The position numbers and the translations under genes are program-made. Under the pieces are notes generated by a model that was not told the origin of the DNA, did no database searches, and saw only the letters and a list, made by a program, of their open reading frames with translations. This document shows, one piece after another, positions 1 to 5,176 of a stretch of 6,044 nt of DNA (its first letter is position 1; each line of letters begins with the position of its first letter). This stretch comes from Butyrivibrio sp. (GTDB taxonomy: Bacteria; Bacillota; Clostridia; Lachnospirales; Lachnospiraceae), in assembly GCA_024688095.1 (NCBI GenBank), contig JAILEJ010000070.1, positions 1-6,044 on the forward strand, read 5' to 3'.

Positions 1-46
1 ATATAGGAGTGGCAATACTAAATTAACCATATAAACAATAGACCAT

Positions 47-51
47 GGAGG
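47..51 (+). promoter_or_regulatory. Ribosome binding site of the nuclease-helicase gene, closely spaced
   Basis: A perfect GGAGG sits only four bases before the ATG at 56, shorter than the usual five to nine. There is an in-frame stop (TAA at 32-34) upstream, and the next in-frame ATG is at residue 41, so the start at 56 is the only reasonable one. The tight spacing may lower translation. No promoter is convincing in the 55 bases available, so it probably lies left of the window. Confidence 0.6.
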
Positions 52-55
52 GATA

Positions 56-1561
56 ATGAAGGCAGTTAATCTATACACCATATCCAGAGACACAAGCGAT
101 GACATCAGAAAATTGTATATACAATCGCTTTGTGCCAAAGAGAAAATTGACAAAGTAAGATCAGAAGAATTAGAAATGATTGGTGCTATAGCGCAGGAAT
201 TTCTTAACAGGAACTGCGAGAAGTATTGCTTCAATTACTGGTTCTATTCATTCTCAATTCCTCAGATTGGCAAAGAGTTTGATCTACTTAAGATAGCGGG
301 CAAAAAAGCTGTAATAAATATTGAACTTAAGAGCCAGGAGGTACCACTTGAAAAGATAGAAAAGCAGCTTGTAAGAAACAGGTACTACCTTGCTCATATA
401 TCAGATGAAATCTACAGCTTTACCTATGTGAAGATAGACGATACCACAAGCAGGGTATACAGATATGATGATGAGTTAAAAGAGTCCTCAATGGACGAAC
501 TCGTAGATAGTGTTAAAAAGGTGCAGGAAGCCATAAGCGAAGATATAGAAAAATATTTCCGCCCAAAGGACTACCTGATATCTCCATTTAACGATACAGA
601 AAAGTTCCTTGATGGAAAGTATTACCTGAATGTCCACCAGGAAGAGATAAAAAATAGAATATTATCAACCTATGAAACTAATCTTATAGGAATAAGCGGC
701 GATGCAGGAACAGGTAAAACACTCCTCTTATATGACATTGCAAGGACAATAGCTGAGAATAAAAAAGTAGGAATAATTCATAGCGGTCTATTAAACGAAG
801 GCCACAGACTCTTAAATGAAAAGCTTAATAACATTTCTATAATAGAGGCAAAAGACCTATCAGAAGAGTGGATAGGCAGCATAGATATGCTATGCGTTGA
901 TGAAACGCAGAGACTGTACTCTACAAATCTGGATAAAATACTGGATGCATATAAAAAAGGAAATATAGAAAGCTGCATTTTTTCCTACGATTATAATCAG
1001 GTGCTTTCAAAACCAGATTTGGAAAGAAATATTCCGGAGAAACTTAGGGAACTTGATGGGTACAAAGAAATAAAGCTTACAGACAAGATAAGAACAAGTG
1101 AAGAGCTATATTCGTTTATAAGGAATCTAAGCAGGCTAAAGGATAAGCCTGAAAAGCCAATGGAATATGATGATGTGGACGTGGTATATGCCAACACCCA
1201 GGAAGAATGCGACAGGATAATAACATTTTATATAAGTGAAGGATATAAATTTATAACCTATACAAAATCACTTTATACGCCCAGCAAACTGGACCACTAT
1301 TACTCCTACAAGGAAGCATCAAACTCCCATCAGGTCATTGGTCAGGAATTTGATAATGTCATCGTGGTAATGGATGACTACTTCTCCTATACCGAATCAG
1401 GAGATCTACATGCCAAGGTCCATCCTTACAGAGATTACCTTTTTGAAAAAATGTTCTACCAGAACATCACCAGAGCAAGGCAAAAGCTCTGCATTGTGGT
1501 GCTTGGGAATGAGGATGTGTTTGAGAAGCTGGTGAGGATAAAGGAGAATTGCCTGGAGTGA
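56..1561 (+). CDS. PD-(D/E)XK nuclease-like / SF1 helicase (DUF2075) fusion protein
   Basis: This 501-residue cytosolic protein appears to combine a nuclease fold with a helicase motor. Residues about 35-115 show a PD-(D/E)XK pattern: D76 in EFDLL, then E90-x-K92 in INIELKSQ at the end of a strand, followed by a helix with Q104 (KQLVRNRYYL), as in RecB/HSDR-like nucleases. From about residue 190 it carries superfamily 1 helicase motifs. These are Walker A GDAGTGKT (215-222), motif II DETQ (282-285), motif III around YDYNQ (311-315), motif IV with R346, motif V near HQVIGQEFDNVIVV (425-438) and motif VI NITRARQKL (470-478). This matches the DUF2075/Schlafen-group-3-like helicase family. Such nuclease-helicase fusions include Nhi, a single-protein antiphage factor of staphylococci, so a role in defence is plausible but inferred. 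A general DNA or RNA processing role is the alternative. It lies upstream of the rloAB-like operon but is separated from it by 193 bases holding its own promoter, so it is probably a separate transcription unit. Confidence 0.85.
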   Translation: MKAVNLYTISRDTSDDIRKLYIQSLCAKEKIDKVRSEELEMIGAIAQEFLNRNCEKYCFNYWFYSFSIPQIGKEFDLLKIAGKKAVINIELKSQEVPLEKIEKQLVRNRYYLAHISDEIYSFTYVKIDDTTSRVYRYDDELKESSMDELVDSVKKVQEAISEDIEKYFRPKDYLISPFNDTEKFLDGKYYLNVHQEEIKNRILSTYETNLIGISGDAGTGKTLLLYDIARTIAENKKVGIIHSGLLNEGHRLLNEKLNNISIIEAKDLSEEWIGSIDMLCVDETQRLYSTNLDKILDAYKKGNIESCIFSYDYNQVLSKPDLERNIPEKLRELDGYKEIKLTDKIRTSEELYSFIRNLSRLKDKPEKPMEYDDVDVVYANTQEECDRIITFYISEGYKFITYTKSLYTPSKLDHYYSYKEASNSHQVIGQEFDNVIVVMDDYFSYTESGDLHAKVHPYRDYLFEKMFYQNITRARQKLCIVVLGNEDVFEKLVRIKENCLE

Positions 1562-1701
1562 ATTGATTCTTGGCTGACATTCAGAATAATGATGAGTGTA
1601 AGCTCCTATGGTTCATATTCACACACTAAAACAGTTTATGTTAACTTTTTTAAAAATAAAATCATTTTTTGCATAAAAAGCACAAAAATCAAATAAATAT
1701 T

Positions 1702-1730
1702 TTGACTTAACAAGATTATAAGCATATACT
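1702..1730 (+). promoter_or_regulatory. Predicted sigma-70/sigma-A promoter of the RloA-like/rloB operon
   Basis: TTGACT (1702-1707) and TATACT (1725-1730) are separated by exactly 17 bases, each one mismatch from the vegetative consensus. The 20 bases before the -35 box are A-rich, like an UP element. Transcription would start near 1737, leaving a leader of only about 18 bases before the ATG at 1755, just enough for the Shine-Dalgarno site. The -10 box is inside the left arm of a 12-bp inverted repeat, which suggests a regulator could occlude it. Confidence 0.75.
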
Positions 1731-1762
1731 AAAACTAGAAAGGTGGTTTTGTATATGCTTAT
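1718..1762. repeat. Perfect 12-bp inverted repeat spanning promoter -10 and start codon
   Basis: ATAAGCATATAC (1718-1729) is the exact reverse complement of GTATATGCTTAT (1751-1762), with 21 bases between. The left arm overlaps the -10 box. The right arm contains the ATG at 1755-1757 and the first codons, and the Shine-Dalgarno site lies in the spacer. The arm centres are 33 bp apart, about three helical turns, so it could be a DNA operator. It could also fold in a transcript that reads through from upstream, hiding the AUG. Transcripts from the local promoter would lack the left arm. The repeat is plain in the sequence; both roles are inference. Confidence 0.75.
1740..1746 (+). promoter_or_regulatory. 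Ribosome binding site that fixes the RloA-like start at 1755
   Basis: AAGGTGG is one mismatch from AAGGAGG and is eight bases before the ATG at 1755. A GTG at 1743 is in frame and would add four residues, but it lies inside this site and would have no ribosome site of its own. The ATG also gives the family-typical N-terminus MLIQFSVKNF. Confidence 0.8.
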
Positions 1763-3023
1763 TCAATTTTCAGTTAAAAATTTTATGTCATTTAAGGATA
1801 AGGCAGTTTTGTCGATGAATCCAGCAGTTGATGAAGAACATCCTGAAAATATTAATGAAAAAAACGGGTTTAAAGCAACTAATCTAATAGCAATTTATGG
1901 TGCTAATGCATCAGGAAAAACAAGTCTTTTCAAGGCAATGACAGTTGCTATAAATATGATAAAAAATTCTAATTATATGCAAGTAAATCAGAAAATTTTT
2001 TCGGTTGTCCCTTTTAAATTTGATAATTCAACAGCTAACAAGCCATCAGAATTTGAGTTTATATTTGTGGCGGATGATGGAAATAGATATGTTTATGGTT
2101 TTTCTGCAGATACTACCAAGATTGTAGAAGAATACTTGTATCAATATAAGACTCAGAAACCTTCGTTAATATTTGAACGGTCTGAAGAAAAATATGAGTT
2201 TAAGTCTCAAAAGTCCATATTGGAGCCACTTGTGAGATTTAATACGCCAAATAAATTGTTTCTGGCTACTGCGACTAATTGGAATACGGAAAGTACAATA
2301 ATTCCATATAAATGGTTATCAGAAAAAATGGTTACTTTTACAGATGCACAGGTGCTTACAAATGTAGCACTGGATTTATACAAGAGTCCTCAAAAAGACG
2401 AGTATATAAGATTTACTGAAGAATTATTGCAAGCAGCAGATATAAATATTTCAAAAATAAATATTGATGTAAAAAGAGCAAATATAGAGATACCTATAGG
2501 ATTGTCAGATTCACATATGGCATTTATAAGGCAACCAATACAAACAGCTTCATCGCATGAAATGGAACAGATTGAAGTTAGGACAGAGCATATTATCGGA
2601 GAAGGTAATGAGACTTCTACATATGTATTAGGATTGGGCGAGGAATCGCTTGGAACAAATCAGCTTTTTATTTTAGGACCATTTTTAAAAGAAGCCTTCG
2701 AAAAAGGAATAGTTATAGTCATTGATGAAATTGATAAGAGTCTTCATACTTTTATTGTAAAGTATTTGATCAACATGTTTAGAGATAAAGATGTAAATAA
2801 AGCAGGAGCACAATTGATTTTTACTACACATGATACAGCTTTGCTTTCATTATCCACATTTAGGAGAGATCAAATTTACTTTACAGAAAAGGATAATAAA
2901 ACAGGAGAATCAGATTTATATTCTTTAGACGAGATGTCGGTTAGGAAAACAGATAATGTGGAAAAGGGCTACCTTTTAGGACGTTATGGTGCAATCCCTT
3001 ATATATGTGGGGAGGAACTATAA
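1755..3023 (+). CDS. RloA/AbiLi-like AAA15-family ATP-binding protein
   Basis: This is a 422-residue soluble ATPase of the ABC/SMC-like AAA15 class (COG1106 type), the family of RloA and of the ATPase in AbiL phage-exclusion systems. The N-terminus MLIQFSVKNFMSFKD is the family signature. Walker A is GANASGKTS (49-57). An ABC signature-like SLGT lies at 298-301, Walker B IVIDEID ends at D327, with E325 as the likely catalytic glutamate, and is followed by SLH (329-331). The switch histidine is in TTHD (H359). The region between about 70 and 290 is an insert that in relatives forms a coiled or sensor domain. All core ATPase residues are intact and the length is normal. By analogy with AriA of PARIS, it probably forms an oligomer that senses infection and holds or releases the RloB partner, but this is inference. 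The gene has its own promoter and a short leader, and its stop codon overlaps the rloB start. GC content is lower than in the glycosyltransferases. Confidence 0.88.
   Translation: MLIQFSVKNFMSFKDKAVLSMNPAVDEEHPENINEKNGFKATNLIAIYGANASGKTSLFKAMTVAINMIKNSNYMQVNQKIFSVVPFKFDNSTANKPSEFEFIFVADDGNRYVYGFSADTTKIVEEYLYQYKTQKPSLIFERSEEKYEFKSQKSILEPLVRFNTPNKLFLATATNWNTESTIIPYKWLSEKMVTFTDAQVLTNVALDLYKSPQKDEYIRFTEELLQAADINISKINIDVKRANIEIPIGLSDSHMAFIRQPIQTASSHEMEQIEVRTEHIIGEGNETSTYVLGLGEESLGTNQLFILGPFLKEAFEKGIVIVIDEIDKSLHTFIVKYLINMFRDKDVNKAGAQLIFTTHDTALLSLSTFRRDQIYFTEKDNKTGESDLYSLDEMSVRKTDNVEKGYLLGRYGAIPYICGEEL
3009..3015 (+). promoter_or_regulatory. Ribosome binding site that fixes the rloB start at 3023
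   Basis: GGGGAGG lies within the last codons of the ATPase gene, seven bases before the ATG at 3023. The longer reading from the ATG at 3005 would start upstream of this site and prepend six residues (MWGGTI) encoded by the ribosome site itself, so it is rejected. The TAATG junction means the ATPase stop and rloB start share one base, typical of translational coupling. Confidence 0.85.
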
Positions 3024-3643
3024 TGACTAATCGGAAATTGGAGTTAAAGCAGAGAGGTAAAAAACAGAGAAAAACTAAGCCAGTATATTTGGTTATAGCA
3101 GAAGGTAGAAATAAGACAGAGACATTATATCTTTCCAATTTTCAGAAACAAGGAAATAATTACAGTTTGCGTTTTGCTAAGGCTGGTAGTAAAACTGATG
3201 CAGAATCGTTATATAAAACTATGTGCGCAAAGTGGAAAGAATTAGAACTTTCATCAGAAAAAGGTGATTTGGGGTTTATAATTCTTGATATTGATAATGA
3301 TCAGCAAAAGGCCGACATGGTTAGGAATTTGATTCGTAAAAATGATAATATGTCAATAAAATTTATTATTTCCAATCCTACATTTGAAATATGGTTTCTT
3401 ATTCATTTTAAGTATACTACTAAACATTTTTCAGATGGAAATGCTGTTATAAATGAATTAAAAAAGTATATTCCTGATTATGACAAAAATCGTGATTGTT
3501 TTTTGTTCTGTATGGATAAAATACAAGATGCAGTTTCAAATTCTGCGAAGATAAATGAATACTTTGTTAATAGTGAATGGCCATCTGTTGAATGTAATCC
3601 CAGAACTGATATGGGAGAGTTGATGAGTTTGCTTATAGAATAA
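3023..3643 (+). CDS. rloB: RloB family protein, Toprim-like putative nuclease
   Basis: This is a 206-residue protein with the marks of the RloB family (PF13707). It has a basic N-terminus (RGKKQRKTK, 11-19), then YLVIAEGRNKTE (22-33), LDIDND (88-93), the family hallmark SNPTFEIWFLIHF (117-129) and a C-terminal NPRTDMGEL (192-200). The conserved glutamate E27 after a beta strand and the DxD pair D89/D91 match the layout of a Toprim metal site, as in OLD-family and AriB nucleases. I infer a metal-dependent nuclease effector on that basis. RloB proteins were named as ORFs linked to type I restriction loci and correspond to the second component of AbiL. TAATG overlap with the upstream ATPase gene implies fixed stoichiometry and a functional complex. 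No restriction-modification genes are present here. The target (DNA, tRNA or other) cannot be told from sequence. Confidence 0.88.
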   Translation: MTNRKLELKQRGKKQRKTKPVYLVIAEGRNKTETLYLSNFQKQGNNYSLRFAKAGSKTDAESLYKTMCAKWKELELSSEKGDLGFIILDIDNDQQKADMVRNLIRKNDNMSIKFIISNPTFEIWFLIHFKYTTKHFSDGNAVINELKKYIPDYDKNRDCFLFCMDKIQDAVSNSAKINEYFVNSEWPSVECNPRTDMGELMSLLIE

Positions 3644-3660
3644 GTCGATATAAAATATTT

Positions 3661-3664
3661 GGAG
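3661..3664 (+). promoter_or_regulatory. Ribosome binding site of the small membrane protein gene
   Basis: GGAG (in GGAGAAAA) lies eight bases before the ATG at 3673 and only 17 bases after the rloB stop. It supports the ORF as a real third gene translated from the same message. I see no promoter in the 29-base gap. Confidence 0.65.
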
Positions 3665-3672
3665 AAAACTAG

Positions 3673-4032
3673 ATGGAAAAGATATTGCAAGCAGAGATAA
3701 AGGACAATGTAGAAGAAAATATAACTATTCAGCTATTAGGATATATAACTGCCCAGATAATAACAATTGCAACTACAATGTTTAATAATTATTGGATTCC
3801 GATTGATATAATGATTTTTCTAATTGTTGGAATTATATTTGTAAGATCTAAAGCAGTATATCATGGTTTATTATTTGTTTTTCCGTTATTAAATACTATA
3901 TATACATCTGGTAATAAAATAATTATTACAAATTATAGTAAACAAGAATTAAGAATCGCTCAAGAAGAATCCTGTGATGGAATTGAAGCTAGAGAATTGA
4001 CAGAGGGAGTATACTATATACGAAAAAAATAA
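3673..4032 (+). CDS. Small predicted membrane protein, third gene of the RloA-like/rloB operon
   Basis: I do not recognise this 119-residue protein. It has an acidic N-terminus (residues 1-16) and two clear hydrophobic segments at about 17-37 and 43-57. A shorter, less certain one at about 62-77 follows the positively charged RSK (58-60), which suggests that this loop faces the cytoplasm. A polar tail of about 40 residues (80-119) contains one cysteine (C101) and ends in basic residues. No signal peptide or catalytic motif is seen. It starts 29 bases after rloB with a good ribosome site, so it is almost certainly co-transcribed with the ATPase and rloB. Its base composition is very AT-rich (14 G+C in 60 at 3841-3900). 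Possible roles are a membrane effector, an anchor or an immunity/regulatory partner of the RloA-like/RloB pair. It could also be an unrelated passenger. No frameshift or truncation is apparent. Confidence 0.7.
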   Translation: MEKILQAEIKDNVEENITIQLLGYITAQIITIATTMFNNYWIPIDIMIFLIVGIIFVRSKAVYHGLLFVFPLLNTIYTSGNKIIITNYSKQELRIAQEESCDGIEARELTEGVYYIRKK

Positions 4033-4100
4033 ATAATAGATTCTTAAATAATAAAATGATTATGTGGTGTATGTGAGAAATTTTTGAAGTGAGTATATTA

Positions 4101-5003
4101 TTAATGCACCAAAAACAACAACCTCAGTGCTAATTCACCACCCCATGTGGGTCTTAGCCTGCGAGGGTAAAAAATTCTTTTTAATTTAGAACCTTTTTTA
4201 GAGAGCAGTTGCCATTTGTGATTAACATCACTTGGCATCTGCTCTCTTGCTGTCCAGGTAAATTCCTGGATTCTATCACATTTCTGGTCAAATTCAGGAC
4301 CTGTAATTTCGCGCCTGATCCAGTTAGATATAAGAGTAGAGATGCCATTGCCATATTCTGTGAAGGTATTGGAATGACGTCTGTATTTAGTAAGAATCTT
4401 GGAAGAGTAGACTACTTTGCCGTAGAAATGAGCATTCCAAATGCACCACTCATCGTGGTAGAGACCTTTACCCATTGGATGCTGTGACAGGCATAAATCA
4501 CGCATGCTGTTATTTATAGCCATACAAAAGCCAGAGGCATAAGTAAAGAAAAGAATGCTCATATCAGTAAGGACAGATGTATCCCCAAGCTTATGCTTGC
4601 TCATAACATTAAGATTTTCGTCACAGTTGTCATAGTCATGGATAAAGAGTGCAGGAGTAGTGTTGTCTACTTCACTTAACATACTTACAGCAACCTCAGC
4701 CTTCTTAGGGTGCCATACATCATCCTGGTCACAGAAAGCATAGAAATCAGCCTTTGGACATCTTGAGAGAAGATCCCAGAAACAGTCCGGGTATCCAAGA
4801 TGAGAAGATGGTATAAGTACAAACCTCTCAGGATGAGCAGAAGTATACTCTTTGATTATTGAAACAGTATTATCTGTAGAGCCGTCATCTCTTATATACA
4901 CAGTCAGATTAGAATAAGTCTGATGCAAAAGACTTTCAAGCTGCTCTTTAAGATACTGCTCCCCATTATATGTACATATTAAGACATTTAATTTCTTATC
5001 CAT
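4101..5003 (-). CDS. Glycosyltransferase family 2, rhamnosyltransferase-like
   Basis: This is a 300-residue GT-A fold glycosyltransferase, full length for this group. The N-terminus LNVLICTYNGEQYL (5-18) and RDDGSTDNT (38-46) form the nucleotide-sugar binding part. YAFCDQDDVWHPKKAE (88-103) contains the DxD-type metal site. HDEW (183-186) is the likely site of the catalytic base, and YRRHSNT (207-213) follows. The FCDQDDVW version is common in rhamnosyltransferases of O-antigen, wall-polysaccharide and capsule loci, but the donor sugar cannot be assigned with confidence. The C-terminal basic stretch (269-284) may sit at the membrane. The start codon at 5001-5003 has only a weak GAGAG ribosome site ten bases upstream, but the motif spacing fits this start. 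It converges on the rloAB operon with 68 bases between stop codons and no clear terminator. GC is clearly higher than in the operon (28 G+C in 60 at 4681-4740). Confidence 0.9.
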   Translation of the reverse strand: MDKKLNVLICTYNGEQYLKEQLESLLHQTYSNLTVYIRDDGSTDNTVSIIKEYTSAHPERFVLIPSSHLGYPDCFWDLLSRCPKADFYAFCDQDDVWHPKKAEVAVSMLSEVDNTTPALFIHDYDNCDENLNVMSKHKLGDTSVLTDMSILFFTYASGFCMAINNSMRDLCLSQHPMGKGLYHDEWCIWNAHFYGKVVYSSKILTKYRRHSNTFTEYGNGISTLISNWIRREITGPEFDQKCDRIQEFTWTAREQMPSDVNHKWQLLSKKGSKLKRIFYPRRLRPTWGGELALRLLFLVH

Positions 5004-5034
5004 AATCTATTAACTCTCTATCCTGAAAATAATT

Positions 5035-5040
5035 ATTATA
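5035..5040 (-). promoter_or_regulatory. Possible -10 element of the downstream glycosyltransferase
   Basis: Read on the minus strand, this is a perfect TATAAT about 30 bases before the glycosyltransferase start. No good -35 hexamer is found 16 to 18 bases upstream, and in such AT-rich DNA a single hexamer can arise by chance. The gene may instead be read from further upstream with its neighbour. Confidence 0.3.
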
Positions 5041-5138
5041 TAAAAAACCTAAATTTTTATTTAAAACAATACATTCAATTATCATGTACATTTTAAGTAA
5101 TAAAAAATATACTTTTAAATTAGTTATCTTTATAACAA

Positions 5139-5154
5139 ATATATATATATATAT
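5139..5154. repeat. (AT)8 dinucleotide tract in the spacer between glycosyltransferase genes
   Basis: Eight uninterrupted AT units sit in the 173-base spacer between the two glycosyltransferase genes (5004-5176). The whole spacer is strongly AT-rich and contains no plausible gene. A simple repeat of this kind can vary in length by slippage or extrude as a cruciform. It is about 135 bases upstream of the 4101-5003 gene, too far to be part of the possible -10 site. Confidence 0.8.
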
Positions 5155-5176
5155 ACTTAATCAGGTGTGCTTTACA

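Noticed and set aside
778..1197. Two 66-residue minus-strand ORFs inside the nuclease-helicase gene (778-978 and 997-1197)
   Set aside because: They are antisense shadows of a well-supported gene, serine/leucine-rich as expected from the opposite strand, with no recognisable motifs.
3632..3644. Small hairpin CTTAT-AGA-ATAAG at the rloB stop codon
   Set aside because: It has only five AT-rich pairs and no T-run follows, so it is not a credible terminator between rloB and the third gene.
2941..3690. Minus-strand ORFs across the rloA-like/rloB junction and the 3' end of rloB (2941-3138, 3478-3690)
   Set aside because: Both overlap genes with strong family motifs on the plus strand, and neither shows a domain or a ribosome site.
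4009..4021. Hairpin GTATA-CTA-TATAC at the end of the membrane protein gene
   Set aside because: Five weak pairs inside coding sequence followed by A residues rather than T; not a terminator. No good terminator was found in 4033-4100 for either converging unit.
1655..4061. AATAAAATCATT (1655-1666) and AATAAAATGATT (4050-4061) as possible flanking direct repeats of the operon
   Set aside because: They differ by one base, are almost all A and T, and have no adjoining mobile-element structure, so chance similarity is the better explanation.
5123..5136. Hairpin GTTAT-CTTT-ATAAC downstream of the partial glycosyltransferase
   Set aside because: The stem is short and AT-rich with no clear T-tail on the minus strand; expected by chance in this AT-rich spacer.
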